A stretch of DNA of 64,000 nt from Petroclostridium sp. X23 (GCF_030013905.1 NZ_CP124862.1:5397051-5461050), one strand, 5' to 3'; counted from the stretch's first letter, positions 52,375-61,269 are shown. Program-made: numbers and translations. Notes: generated from the letters alone by a model not told the origin.

Positions 52375-53646
52375 ATGAGTGAGGTTATCAGTAATTTATT
52401 AAGTGACATCAAATTGCCTAAAATGGTAAAAATCCGCCAAAACTTTCCCCGACCAAAGATTGATGATATTCCGCTCGCGGTATATAATGAAATTTCAAAA
52501 CCGGAGATTGCTAAGACGATAAAGTCCGGTGAAAGTATAGCCATTACAGTAGGGAGCAGAGGAGTAGCCAATGTTGCGCTGATTACCAAGGAAGTTGTAA
52601 AAGTTGTCAAAAGCCTTGGTGGAAATCCTTTTATCGTTCCTGCTATGGGAAGTCACGGGGGTGCAACCGCTGAAGGACAAAGGGAAGTGTTGGAAAGTTT
52701 TGGCGTAACCGAGGAATATATAGATGCACCTATCAAATCATCGATGGAAGTAAAGGAAATAGGGCGTACTGAGGATGATCGGCCGGTTTTAATTGACAAA
52801 CATGCTGCAGAAGCAGATGGAATCATTGTTGTTGGTCGAATCAAGCCACATACAGCTTTTAGGGGTAAATATGAAAGCGGACTAATGAAGATGATGACTA
52901 TTGGTCTGGGGAAGCAAAAAGGTGCCGATACATGTCATGAAGCAGGATTTAAGCATATGGCCTATAATGTACCGCTTTTTGCCAATGCTATATTAAAGCA
53001 TGCCAACGTTTTGTTTGGACTTGGATTAATCGAAAATCCTTACGATGAGACCTGTAGAATAATCGCACTGGAAAAAGATGAAATTCCTGAAAAGGAACCG
53101 GATCTTTTAATTGAAGCTAAGAATTTGATGCCTAAAATTATGTTTGATAAATTTGATGTTTTAGTGGTAGACGAGATAGGTAAGAACATTAGCGGAGATG
53201 GGATGGATCCGAATATTACGGCTACTTATTGTACCCCGTATGCCAGCGGCGGTCCGGAAATCCAGAGGGTGGTTGTGCTGGACTTGACTGAAGAAACACA
53301 TGGAAATGCCGTAGGAATGGGAATGGCAGACTTTATAACAAAAAAGCTTTTTGACAAAGCAGATCTTGATAAGAGTTATCCAAATGCTTTGACAGCGACG
53401 GTATCAAGCACGGTCAAAATTCCTATGATTATGAAAAGCGATCGTTTAGCAATTGCCGCAGCGGTAAAAATATGCAATGAGATAGATAAAAATAATGCCA
53501 GAATCGTAAGAATTAAGAACTCTTTGCATGTCGGCGAAATATATATATCCGAAGCTTTACTGGAAGAAGCAAAAAGAAATCCTGATATTGAAATTTTAGG
53601 TGAACCGGAATACTTTGCTTTTGACGATCAAGGTAATTTATTTTAA
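52375..53646 (+). CDS. LarA-like nickel-dependent hydroxyacid racemase/epimerase family protein
   Basis: The 423-residue protein matches the LarA (DUF2088) superfamily in length and pattern: VPAMGSHGGA near residue 97, RIKPHTAFRGKYESGLMKM near residue 160 and ADTCHEAGF near residue 185. These supply the histidines and lysine equivalent to those that hold the nickel-pincer cofactor and abstract the alpha proton in lactate racemase. Characterised relatives racemise lactate, malate or hydroxyglutarate, or epimerise gluconate at C2. Being beside a TRAP system, a dehydrogenase and an SDR, a sugar-acid epimerase is plausible. No larB, larC or larE cofactor genes are in the window. The ATG at 52375 follows GATGAGGTGA. 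Confidence 0.82.
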   Translation: MSEVISNLLSDIKLPKMVKIRQNFPRPKIDDIPLAVYNEISKPEIAKTIKSGESIAITVGSRGVANVALITKEVVKVVKSLGGNPFIVPAMGSHGGATAEGQREVLESFGVTEEYIDAPIKSSMEVKEIGRTEDDRPVLIDKHAAEADGIIVVGRIKPHTAFRGKYESGLMKMMTIGLGKQKGADTCHEAGFKHMAYNVPLFANAILKHANVLFGLGLIENPYDETCRIIALEKDEIPEKEPDLLIEAKNLMPKIMFDKFDVLVVDEIGKNISGDGMDPNITATYCTPYASGGPEIQRVVVLDLTEETHGNAVGMGMADFITKKLFDKADLDKSYPNALTATVSSTVKIPMIMKSDRLAIAAAVKICNEIDKNNARIVRIKNSLHVGEIYISEALLEEAKRNPDIEILGEPEYFAFDDQGNLF

Positions 53647-53743
53647 GTTATAAAATATATTAAATGCATTAAAGATTTTACATGGAATATATTACAAGAA
53701 AATATTATTATTTAGATATATTTTCAAAAGAGGGGGAAATCCA

Positions 53744-54769
53744 ATGTTACAGGCATTAACAACAAAAGCATATACATTTGAATTATTAGATGTACCTGTT
53801 CCTGAAGCAGGAGATAATCAGGTGCTACTGGAAATGAAGAGAGTTGGCATTTGCGGTTCAGATATACAGGTGTATCATGGAAAACACAAGTATATGACGT
53901 TTCCAATCGTATTAGGGCATGAAATTTCTGCGGTAGTAATGCAGGCTGGTAAAAATGTTACTAACGTGAAGGTAGGAGAACGGGTGACTATTCAGCCTCA
54001 AATCTTCTGTGGTGAATGCTATCCTTGCCAAATAGGAAGTTATAATGTATGCCAAAATTTGAAAGTCATAGGCATTCATACTACCGGTGCGTGCTCTGAT
54101 TATTTTGCAGTGGATGCCTCAAAAGTAGTTAAGCTTCCCGATGATATGGATTTTGATATAGGCGCGCTGGTGGAGCCGGTAGCTGTAGGTGTTCATGCGG
54201 CGAAAAAGGTTGGACAGATCAAAGGCGCGAATGTTGTTGTATTAGGTGCCGGAGCAATAGGTAATTTTACAGCTCAGGCTGCAAAAGCGCTGGGCGCAGC
54301 GAATGTCATGATTACGGACGTTCAGGATAAGAGGCTGGAGCTTGCAAAAAAAGGAAATGTAGACTATTGTGTGAATACCATGAAAACGGGTCTGGCAGAT
54401 GCGATTAAAGAAAATTTCGGAGCTAGAGGTGCCGATGCGATCATCGACTGTGCGGCAGTTAAAGCTTCAATCCAACAGGCTATTAAGAGTGCGCGCAGAG
54501 CGTCTAAAATTATCATTGTTGGTAATTTTAAAGAGCCTGTGGAAATTGAGATTCCTATGCTCCAAAGACAGGAAATAGATTTAATCAGCGTGATGATGTA
54601 TGTGCGTGAAGATTATGAAGATGCAGTACGTCTGTTAGGAGAAGGAAAGATTAACACTGAAGGCATTATTACAAATCATTTTGACCTGAAACAAGTAAAA
54701 GAAGCTTATGAGTATATAGATGAGCACATGAACGACATTATGAAGGTCATGTTAAAGGTAAATGAATAG
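53744..54769 (+). CDS. Zinc-dependent medium-chain dehydrogenase
   Basis: The 341-residue enzyme shows GICGSD and LGHEISA (catalytic zinc), CGECYPCQIGSYNVC (structural zinc) and VLGAGAIG (nucleotide binding). It resembles sorbitol, threonine or galactitol-phosphate dehydrogenases and is only distantly similar to the protein at 24818. It probably oxidises a hydroxyl of a sugar acid in the TRAP 3 pathway. AGAGGGGG precedes the ATG. A strong terminator follows. Confidence 0.88.
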   Translation: MLQALTTKAYTFELLDVPVPEAGDNQVLLEMKRVGICGSDIQVYHGKHKYMTFPIVLGHEISAVVMQAGKNVTNVKVGERVTIQPQIFCGECYPCQIGSYNVCQNLKVIGIHTTGACSDYFAVDASKVVKLPDDMDFDIGALVEPVAVGVHAAKKVGQIKGANVVVLGAGAIGNFTAQAAKALGAANVMITDVQDKRLELAKKGNVDYCVNTMKTGLADAIKENFGARGADAIIDCAAVKASIQQAIKSARRASKIIIVGNFKEPVEIEIPMLQRQEIDLISVMMYVREDYEDAVRLLGEGKINTEGIITNHFDLKQVKEAYEYIDEHMNDIMKVMLKVNE

Positions 54770-54799
54770 TACTGTTTATTAGAATACCGGCTTATAATA

Positions 54800-54835
54800 A
54801 AACACCCTGATTCCCTATAGAATATCAGGGTGTTT
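54800..54835 (+). terminator. Rho-independent terminator
   Basis: A perfect 12-bp stem (AAACACCCTGAT / ATCAGGGTGTTT) with a 12-base loop lies 31 bp after the dehydrogenase stop. Confidence 0.8.
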
Positions 54836-54932
54836 CATATATAGGATAATTTTAACTTTGATTTTGTTTATAAAAAGAAGAAAATATTTAATAAAAAAGA
54901 AGGATTTTTTAAATAAATATCGAATATATATT

Positions 54933-54955
54933 TATAATGTTGTTTAACGTTAAAC
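54933..54955 (+). promoter_or_regulatory. -10 element and perfect operator of the second lacI gene
   Basis: TATAAT (54933-54938) is followed 3 bp later by GTTTAACGTTAAAC (54942-54955), a perfect 14-bp palindrome. The arrangement is the same as at 48951 and points to autoregulation. Confidence 0.75.
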
Positions 54956-55045
54956 TTATTAATTATGCCTTGGAACTTCTTAATTCTTGGAGTATCACAA
55001 AACAAAAAATGCTTTAAGCTAAAATATTATTTAAGGATGATACAA

Positions 55046-56053
55046 ATGAAAGCTACTAAAAAGATAGCAACAATTAAAGATATTGCAAAAGAATTAGGGA
55101 TTTCTGCAACTGCTGTTTCTAAAGCCTTAAATAATAAAGGCGGCATAAGTGAAGAAATGGTAAAGAAAATAAAAGAAACAGCAAAGAGATTGGATTATAA
55201 ACCCAACGTTATAGCCAAAAGTCTTAAATTGAACAAAACTAAAACAATTGGTGTGATTATTTCTGACAGTTCGCATACCTTCTTTCCAAAGGTCATTAAA
55301 GGAATAGAAGATGCGGCGTCAAAGGAAGGATATAGCATTATTCTATGCAATACCGATAGTGTCAAGGAAAAAGAGAAAAAAGCCTTGAATGTGCTTATTA
55401 GCAAAAGAATTGATGGTGTTATTCTTGCGGCATCAATGCTTACACATGCAGAAGATTATGCTTTGCTAAAAGAATTGGATATCCCGTTTGTCTTTCTTAT
55501 TAGAAGAAGTGAGGTAGAAAGTGCGGATTATGTTATCAATGATAATGTATCAGGTGCATACTTAATGGCTAATTATTTACTAAGATATCATAGGAAAATT
55601 CATTTTTTCAATATAAAAGAATATAATATAAGTGCTGTGGACAGGTTAATAGGATACAAAAAGGCACTTGAAGAAAATGGAGTTCAATATGATCCGTCAT
55701 TAGTACTTAATATGAATCCTGAAATTGAGGACGGATATACAGCGATGCGGCAGCTTCTTGAGAAAGGAGAAGACGTAAAAGCAGTATTCTGTGGCTGTGA
55801 CGTGATCAGTATCGGAGTGATGGAAGCAATTATCGAAAAGGGTCTAAAGATACCGGAAGATATACAGGTAGCAGGATATGATGATATTGATTTTGCGGCG
55901 TATCTGCGCGTACCGTTGACAACCATCAGACAGCCGAAATATTCTATTGGCTGTAAAGGTACCGAGTTACTGATAAATAAGATTAGGAATAAAGTTGATG
56001 GAATGCAGCACGTAGTTTTAAAACCTGAATTGGTAGTAAGACAATCTACGTGA
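55046..56053 (+). CDS. LacI-family transcriptional regulator (sugar-acid cluster)
   Basis: The 335-residue protein has the LacI helix-turn-helix (TIKDIAKELGISATAVSKALNN, hinge YKPNVIAKSLK) and a ligand-binding domain with a family-typical C-terminus (PLTTIRQP). I start at the ATG at 55046, after AAGGA; an in-frame ATG at 54965 would add 27 atypical residues and lies within 10 bp of the operator. The palindrome GTTTAACGTTAAAC in front of this gene, before TRAP operon 3 and before the SDR gene defines its likely regulon. Confidence 0.92.
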   Translation: MKATKKIATIKDIAKELGISATAVSKALNNKGGISEEMVKKIKETAKRLDYKPNVIAKSLKLNKTKTIGVIISDSSHTFFPKVIKGIEDAASKEGYSIILCNTDSVKEKEKKALNVLISKRIDGVILAASMLTHAEDYALLKELDIPFVFLIRRSEVESADYVINDNVSGAYLMANYLLRYHRKIHFFNIKEYNISAVDRLIGYKKALEENGVQYDPSLVLNMNPEIEDGYTAMRQLLEKGEDVKAVFCGCDVISIGVMEAIIEKGLKIPEDIQVAGYDDIDFAAYLRVPLTTIRQPKYSIGCKGTELLINKIRNKVDGMQHVVLKPELVVRQST

Positions 56054-56080
56054 GATTCTCTTATTTCCTTTTGGTATTCA

Positions 56081-56106
56081 GTTAAACGTTAAACAAATAG
56101 TATACT
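56081..56106 (+). promoter_or_regulatory. LacI-type operator and -10 of the SDR gene
   Basis: GTTAAACGTTAAAC (56081-56094) differs in one base from the perfect palindrome at 54942. It lies just upstream of TATACT (56101-56106), so bound repressor would block the -35/-10 spacer. Confidence 0.6.
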
Positions 56107-56140
56107 CTGTAAAAATATAAAAATATTAAGGGAGGTTTCA

Positions 56141-56884
56141 ATGATGAATTTGAAAGACAAAGTATGTATAGTAACAGGAGCAGGAAAGGGAATAGGGCGG
56201 TGTATTGCACTTACAATGGCGGAGAAGGGGGCTGTCCCGGTTATTGTTGATATAGATGAAAAAAACGCTGCCGGTGTTGCTGCAGAGATCAATGCGATGG
56301 GTATACCGTCAATGGCTGTAAAGACCGATGTGTCTAAAGTACAGGAAATTACGGATATGGTAGAGGCCGTGGGACAAAAATACGGAAGAATTGACGTATT
56401 GGTAAATAATGCGGGTATTATTGATAAAGCACCTTTTGACCAGTTGACCGAACAAGAATGGGATAGAGTAATGAATGTAAATTTAAAGAGTGCATTTTTC
56501 ACTTCGCAGCAAGTATTAAAATATATGACAAAGCAAAAAAGCGGGAAAATTATTAACATAGCATCTCTTGCAGGAAGAACGGGCGGCTTTAGTGTAGGTT
56601 GTGCATATTCGGCATCAAAAGCGGCAATGATTGGTCTAACAAAAAGTCTGGCAAGGAAAGTCGCAGGATATAATATTAATGTTAATACCGTTGCACCTGG
56701 ACCAACTGAGAGTGATATCGGACTGACCGAAGAGGACTATGAGGCTCTCAAAAAGAACATTTTGCTGGGCAGAGTAGGGAAACAAGAAAATATTGCGGAT
56801 GTGGTTGCTTTTCTTGCAGGTGATGGTGCAGCATTTATGACCGGAGCAACAATAGATGTAAACGGCGGCATGTTTATCGGATAA
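56141..56884 (+). CDS. Short-chain dehydrogenase/reductase
   Basis: The 247-residue classical SDR has the cofactor motif TGAGKGIG near residue 12, NNAG near residue 89 and the catalytic Ser-Tyr-Lys in IASLAGRTGGFSVGCAYSASK. It resembles FabG and gluconate 5-dehydrogenases; with the LarA-like protein and the zinc dehydrogenase it probably interconverts keto and hydroxy sugar acids (inference). GGGAGG precedes the ATG. It is under the same operator type as the lacI gene just upstream. A bidirectional terminator follows. Confidence 0.9.
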   Translation: MMNLKDKVCIVTGAGKGIGRCIALTMAEKGAVPVIVDIDEKNAAGVAAEINAMGIPSMAVKTDVSKVQEITDMVEAVGQKYGRIDVLVNNAGIIDKAPFDQLTEQEWDRVMNVNLKSAFFTSQQVLKYMTKQKSGKIINIASLAGRTGGFSVGCAYSASKAAMIGLTKSLARKVAGYNINVNTVAPGPTESDIGLTEEDYEALKKNILLGRVGKQENIADVVAFLAGDGAAFMTGATIDVNGGMFIG

Positions 56885-56940
56885 AGTGGAAGTATCATCG
56901 TCTTTGTGACTTTCAAAAAATTTATTGGTATCATTAGAAG

Positions 56941-56988
56941 ATAACTCCTTCATGGCAAAATTTATTATAAAAGCCAAGAAGGAGTTAT
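56941..56988. terminator. Bidirectional terminator
   Basis: ATAACTCCTTCATGGC pairs with GCCAAGAAGGAGTTAT (one mismatch) and sits between the convergent SDR and thioesterase genes. Confidence 0.75.
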
Positions 56989-57024
56989 TTTCATGGATAT
57001 TATCTAAAAACCTAATCAAAGAAA

Positions 57025-57531
57025 TTATTCTTCTTTTGATTTCCTTTTCAGTCTTTCAAGATGCCTGATTTCTGCAGCCTGTGCTATCTTTTTCTCTTCC
57101 TCTGTTTCAAAGTGTAAAGATGGAACAGGAGTAGGCTTGCAGTTATCATCTAAGGCTACAAAAGTTAAAAATGCCTTATTGGTTAATGCAGTTTTTCCTG
57201 ATTTAATGTTTTCGGCATAAACCTTTACCATGACCTCCATAGAAGACCTTCCAACCCAGGTTAATCTAGCCTTAAGGATGACCAGTTCGCCCATACGGAC
57301 GGGATGACGAAAATCCAGACTGTCAACAGAAACTGTAGCCACAATTTTATTTGAATGTCTGGAGGCTGCCATTGCTGAAGCAATATCAATCCAATGCATT
57401 AAACGGCCACCCAAAAGGTTACCAAGAAGGTTTGTGTCATTAGGAAGTACCAATTCAGTCATCTCGACAGCAGATTCACTAGGTGTTTTCCCTAGAAGAT
57501 TCTCTCTATCGATTACGAAATTTTCGCTCAT
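57025..57531 (-). CDS. Acyl-CoA thioesterase (hot-dog fold, YkhA-like)
   Basis: The 168-residue protein has the hot-dog thioesterase pattern with LPNDTNLLGNLLGGRLMHWID near residue 29, in which the aspartate/asparagine region is catalytic, and the HPVRMGELV turn near residue 76. It hydrolyses acyl-CoA in the cytoplasm. A GGAGAG-type site precedes the ATG. It is a single gene. Confidence 0.9.
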   Translation of the reverse strand: MSENFVIDRENLLGKTPSESAVEMTELVLPNDTNLLGNLLGGRLMHWIDIASAMAASRHSNKIVATVSVDSLDFRHPVRMGELVILKARLTWVGRSSMEVMVKVYAENIKSGKTALTNKAFLTFVALDDNCKPTPVPSLHFETEEEKKIAQAAEIRHLERLKRKSKEE

Positions 57532-57809
57532 AAGATTCTCTCCTTTAATATCGTCTTTAGTTATAAATCAATGAATATTAGCTGAATTTAAATAACTATT
57601 TATTGCTATAGATAAAACACCTTGTATATAGTTTAGCAGAAAAGAATGAGGTACATCTATTATATGTACCTGAGGTATAAATATCAAGAGTACCGCGGAA
57701 TAGTAGATACGTTATATTACTCATTTTTGCATTTATTCTCAAATCATGGATTTTAACTTTTGAATATGTTATAGTTTATATTAGTGAACTATAGATAAGG
57801 AGGAGTATT

Positions 57810-58172
57810 ATGAAATATGCATGGTTGGATGAATATTGCCTTTCAAAAAAGAGTGCAGTAAAGGATTTTAAGCCCGAATGGAATGCAACAAGATATATGA
57901 TTAACGGAAAGATGTTTGCTTTACAGGGCGGGGACAAGGAAGGCAAAGCGATTATTACGCTTAAACTGGAACCTTCCTATGGAGAGGTTTTAAGGCAGCA
58001 ATATGAAGAAGATATTGTTCCTGGATATTATATGAACAAGGAGCATTGGAATTCGCTATATTTAGATGGCGATGTGCCGGACGAGGTATTAAAGGATATG
58101 GTAGACCGGTCTTACCGTCTGATTTTTGAGTCTTTGAGCAAAAAAGTACAAAAAGAAATATTGGAGGCATAA
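57810..58172 (+). CDS. MmcQ/YjbR family protein
   Basis: The 120-residue protein matches the MmcQ/YjbR family (LSKKSAVKDFKPEWNATRYMINGKMFAL, PGYYMNKEHWNSLYLDG). The fold is related to a bacterial DNA-binding domain, but the function is not known. AAGGAGGAG precedes the ATG. A hairpin follows. Confidence 0.88.
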   Translation: MKYAWLDEYCLSKKSAVKDFKPEWNATRYMINGKMFALQGGDKEGKAIITLKLEPSYGEVLRQQYEEDIVPGYYMNKEHWNSLYLDGDVPDEVLKDMVDRSYRLIFESLSKKVQKEILEA

Positions 58173-58190
58173 CTATAGCATAGATATCAA

Positions 58191-58236
58191 TTGCCAAATT
58201 TAACCGACTAACGTATGATGTGGTCAAATTTGGCAA
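58191..58236 (+). terminator. Stem-loop terminator
   Basis: TTGCCAAATTT / AAATTTGGCAA form a perfect 11-bp stem with a 24-base loop, 18 bp after the YjbR-like gene. No long T run follows. Confidence 0.6.
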
Positions 58237-58309
58237 TATTCATGCAATTGGATTTAAAGACTAATAACTTATACTACTTGAGGATATTTCATAATTCAAA
58301 AATCAAGAA

Positions 58310-58387
58310 TGTGGATAATTCCTACTGATATTTTTGAAATTGTGCAAAAAAAGGTTAGACTATCCTTACAATAGATAGTTATCCACA
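58310..58387. promoter_or_regulatory. Two perfect DnaA boxes in inverted orientation
   Basis: TGTGGATAA (58310-58318) and TTATCCACA (58379-58387) are both exact consensus DnaA boxes, 60 bp apart and inverted, in AT-rich DNA at the edge of an IS. This could be a DnaA-titrating or regulatory site, or chance. Confidence 0.35.
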
Positions 58388-59748
58388 ACTATATAGTTTT
58401 GAAATTAAGAAATATCATCTCCTGTTCCTTGATAATTAAAATACTAAGCTGCAATATTTTTTGATTGTTCTGCTTTTGTAATTCTTGTAGCAATAATTGC
58501 AATGCAGGCTAAATCCATGAATACTTTTGCTTTTTTTAGCCCTGCTACACGCAGATTGTTTAAAGCATAGTTTTCTTTTCCATCACCAAAAAAGCGTTCA
58601 ACGGATGTTCTTTCATCATATAGATTGTCCCATGCTTCTGTTCCTCGTAATGGATAAGATATAAACCGTGGATTATCCTTAATTTTAACTTTGCCAATGT
58701 ATCCTGATTTTGTACTCGTACACCAACTTGAACCCATAGGACAATTGGCTTTTCCGCAAGCGTGGGGACATAATAACCGAATGGTTCCATTATCATTTCC
58801 ACCATTCACATACGGATAATTCATGGTGCAAACAAGTTGACCTTCCCAGTTAATGCCTTCAGGTGGAGTTTTCGTATTTCTCCAGTTAATTGGCATAATA
58901 GCTTGAGCACCAAATGATACAGCATGTTGATAGATAGATGGTATATCATAGCCTGTATCCATAATGTAGTAAGATGGTTTGAATAAGTCTTCATAATCTG
59001 CCTTAAGCTTATTCATTAGTGGTATTGCCATTACCATATCTGCAACATTTGCAGGGGTTATGATGTACCCTAATGGGATTCCGCTTGTTGTATCTACTAC
59101 AGCATGCATCTTCCAACCAAACCATTTTATCATATTGCCATTGGTATCTTGCTTGGCACCCCAGTGAGGAAACTCTGGATTGTTTTCTGGTATTTTTGAT
59201 TTTGGTACAGCATGCTCAAAGGCATCAATTTTCGATGCATCTATTGAGACATGGGAACCATTAATAAGTCCCAAGGTTTTGGCTCTACGAACCATTCTCT
59301 GAAAAGTTTTTTCAAGTACATCGGTTTTAGAGAGCTTTTCTATAAACCTAGAGAAAGTTGAAGCACTAGGCGTTTTGCCAATAGTATCAAACCCGCAGGT
59401 TACTCTTAAAACGGGGTCTGTTTTCAACCTTTTAACTAATGCTTTAATAGTAGGTATTTGATCTATTTGCATTGCAAGTAAAGCATTGAGCAAGCTGGTA
59501 TACGCAAATCCTTTAGGACCACGTTTGCTGACATCAATTTTAAAAGTTTCAAGCATAATTGAATAATCAATAAATGTTAAAACAGCTTGTAATTTTGTTA
59601 ATGGTTGAATTTCTATAATTTGCTCTAAAGTAAATAATGTTGTTTGCCGATTCATAATTCGTACAACGTTTACTCCTTTCTGTGGATTGTTTGGACGAAT
59701 TATTTATCGGATTGGGGTAAACTATTTTTTATGCTTTTTTCTAACCTT
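58351..59748 (-). mobile_element. Insertion sequence with DDE transposase (IS5/IS1182-like)
   Basis: A transposase gene lies between AAGGTTAGA (58351-58359) and its inverse TCTAACCTT (59740-59748); inside these 9-bp ends the arms show further loose similarity. I find no target duplication, so the ends are tentative and the copy may be old. Confidence 0.6.
58444..59655 (-). CDS. DDE transposase (IS5/IS1182-like)
   Basis: The 403-residue protein shows the DDE triad in SIDASKIDAF (near residue 148), YYIMDTGYD (near residue 233) and DERTSVERFFG (near residue 355). A cysteine-rich insertion (CPHACGKANCPMG, WC) before the glutamate resembles the zinc-binding insert seen in IS1182-type enzymes. The N-terminal helical domain (TYSLLNALLAMQ region) is typical. 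The frame is intact. It is unrelated to the IS in citE. Confidence 0.87.
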   Translation of the reverse strand: MNRQTTLFTLEQIIEIQPLTKLQAVLTFIDYSIMLETFKIDVSKRGPKGFAYTSLLNALLAMQIDQIPTIKALVKRLKTDPVLRVTCGFDTIGKTPSASTFSRFIEKLSKTDVLEKTFQRMVRRAKTLGLINGSHVSIDASKIDAFEHAVPKSKIPENNPEFPHWGAKQDTNGNMIKWFGWKMHAVVDTTSGIPLGYIITPANVADMVMAIPLMNKLKADYEDLFKPSYYIMDTGYDIPSIYQHAVSFGAQAIMPINWRNTKTPPEGINWEGQLVCTMNYPYVNGGNDNGTIRLLCPHACGKANCPMGSSWCTSTKSGYIGKVKIKDNPRFISYPLRGTEAWDNLYDERTSVERFFGDGKENYALNNLRVAGLKKAKVFMDLACIAIIATRITKAEQSKNIAA

Positions 59749-59781
59749 GTGTTTTCAAGGATTAGAAATTATGAAATTAAC

Positions 59782-60630
59782 TCACTTGTTAAAGGATTCC
59801 TCTAATTTCTTCAAATTATCCAACGCGATATCGCTTTTCAAACGTGTTAAAGTTATATTCCCTTGGGTAACCACTTTTTCCAATTCAGTGATTGAGAAAT
59901 CCATTTGGCTTACTTGTTTTTCTTGCTCTTTTTTTCCTTGTGCTTTTACAATGGCCCAGTGAGATTTCAGATTATTAATACTGGAAACAGATTTTTCCCA
60001 TTGGTTGATCATCCCATTGTATTTTGCATCTCTTATAAAATAAGCCATCCTTTTTATATCCGGAGGGACTTTTTCATTATACTGCTCCATAAAGTCAGGG
60101 ATATTTCTATATAATTCATTTGCAAAAAACAATGTGTTTTGCATATCACGGCTTTCAACATAAGTAGTTAGGGTATTTAGAGTATTACTGAACGTATCCA
60201 TTACTTTTGTAGGTGTCCCGCCTTTCACTGCCTCGGGTTGAAGCTCGTTCCATTGCTCATGGATTTTTTCAACTTTTTTTGTAATGGATTCCCACTTTTT
60301 ATCTTCCGGGGATTCTTGTTTTACTTCTTGCTTGGTTTCTTGCTTTGTTTCATTACTGGCTTTATCCTGACCTTCTTCTTGTTTAATTTCCGTTTTTGAC
60401 TCTATCGTAATCTCGGCTTTTTCTTTTTCTTCTTCTTTTTTATCCAATTCATCCATAATATCCTGTATGGATGATTCCAATTCTTTGAGCACATCCGGCG
60501 TCTTTTTCTTTTCTTCATCGGATTCGCTGGGAGCAGGTTTCTCCGCTTTTTTTGAACAACCGCACAGCATAGTGTTAAAAATGAGCGACATAAGTACCAA
60601 CATTATATATAAAACCAGTCGTTTTTTCAT
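59782..60630 (-). CDS. Predicted lipoprotein with charged linker and helical domain
   Basis: The 282-residue product has a lipobox MLCGC (cysteine near residue 24), a highly charged Glu/Lys/Gln-rich linker (about 28-110) with KQE repeats, and a helical C-terminal domain (about 112-282). I recognise no family. It should sit on the outer face of the membrane. I start at the ATG at 60630, after GAGGTG; a GTG at 60639 lies in that site. Confidence 0.75.
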   Translation of the reverse strand: MKKRLVLYIMLVLMSLIFNTMLCGCSKKAEKPAPSESDEEKKKTPDVLKELESSIQDIMDELDKKEEEKEKAEITIESKTEIKQEEGQDKASNETKQETKQEVKQESPEDKKWESITKKVEKIHEQWNELQPEAVKGGTPTKVMDTFSNTLNTLTTYVESRDMQNTLFFANELYRNIPDFMEQYNEKVPPDIKRMAYFIRDAKYNGMINQWEKSVSSINNLKSHWAIVKAQGKKEQEKQVSQMDFSITELEKVVTQGNITLTRLKSDIALDNLKKLEESFNK

Positions 60631-60800
60631 GTGAATCACCTCAATTTTAGTCTAACCACAAAGATTATAATCCATTCAATAAATGATGATAGGATCAAAA
60701 CATACTTCATGTCAGATATTAGCATGTAAAAAGAAAAAATTACATAAAGGATTTTCAATGTTTTTGTTGAATTAAGTATTTATGTCTTTTTTGTTTTATG

Positions 60801-60856
60801 GAATGACGGAATAATAATACCCGATTTTCAAGCAAGGGATTTTTATTTTGTCATTC
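60801..60856. repeat. Imperfect dyad with GAATGAC/GTCATTC ends
   Basis: GAATGACGGAATAATAAT and the inverse-like ATTTTTATTTTGTCATTC enclose 20 bp. The 16-base word GGAATGACGGAATAAT (60800-60815) also occurs at 7547-7562, before apt. It may be a small repeat or a regulatory hairpin before the next gene. Confidence 0.35.
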
Positions 60857-60882
60857 TTAAGTATACTGAGGGGAGTTTTAAT

Positions 60883-61179
60883 ATGTTGGTTACGATAAGT
60901 ATTATGTCAAAGAAAAGGGGGGAAATTAAAAAGTTTTTAGATAAATATTTTGATAAGGAAACAGATGTAGATGATAGTGTGATAGAATGGATATATGTAT
61001 ATCGGAATGTTATCAAAGCGATGAATATTATTGATGTTGTGATGGACAATATCAGTGATTATAATATATCATTATGGGTACAGTTGGGTGATGAAGATAT
61101 TGTTGAAGTAAACAGTAAGAATAAACATAAGATTATTGATGAGATTGCAAATACATTAGAAGTTGCAGCAAGTCATTAG
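60883..61179 (+). CDS. Small conserved-looking protein of unknown function
   Basis: The 98-residue acidic protein (MSKKRGEIKKFLDKYFD, then a beta-rich C-terminal part with SLWVQLGDEDIVEVNSK) has no motif that I recognise. GAGGGGAG lies 7 bp before the ATG and codon use is like that of its neighbours, so it is probably a real gene. It precedes the L25 gene by 90 bp. Confidence 0.65.
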   Translation: MLVTISIMSKKRGEIKKFLDKYFDKETDVDDSVIEWIYVYRNVIKAMNIIDVVMDNISDYNISLWVQLGDEDIVEVNSKNKHKIIDEIANTLEVAASH

Positions 61180-61269
61180 ATTAGAGGAATTGATGATTAT
61201 TCACGTTTAAAAAATCTATAGTATGGGAATACTCCTCTGATAGATCATAGATTATAAGGAGGAGTATTT

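Noticed and set aside
54965-55045. Upstream start of the second LacI gene
   Set aside because: The added 27 residues are atypical, start within 10 bp of the operator and have no ribosome binding site, whereas ATG 55046 has AAGGA.
58560-58805. 81-residue frame inside the second transposase gene
   Set aside because: Same strand but another frame of an intact transposase; no independent signals.
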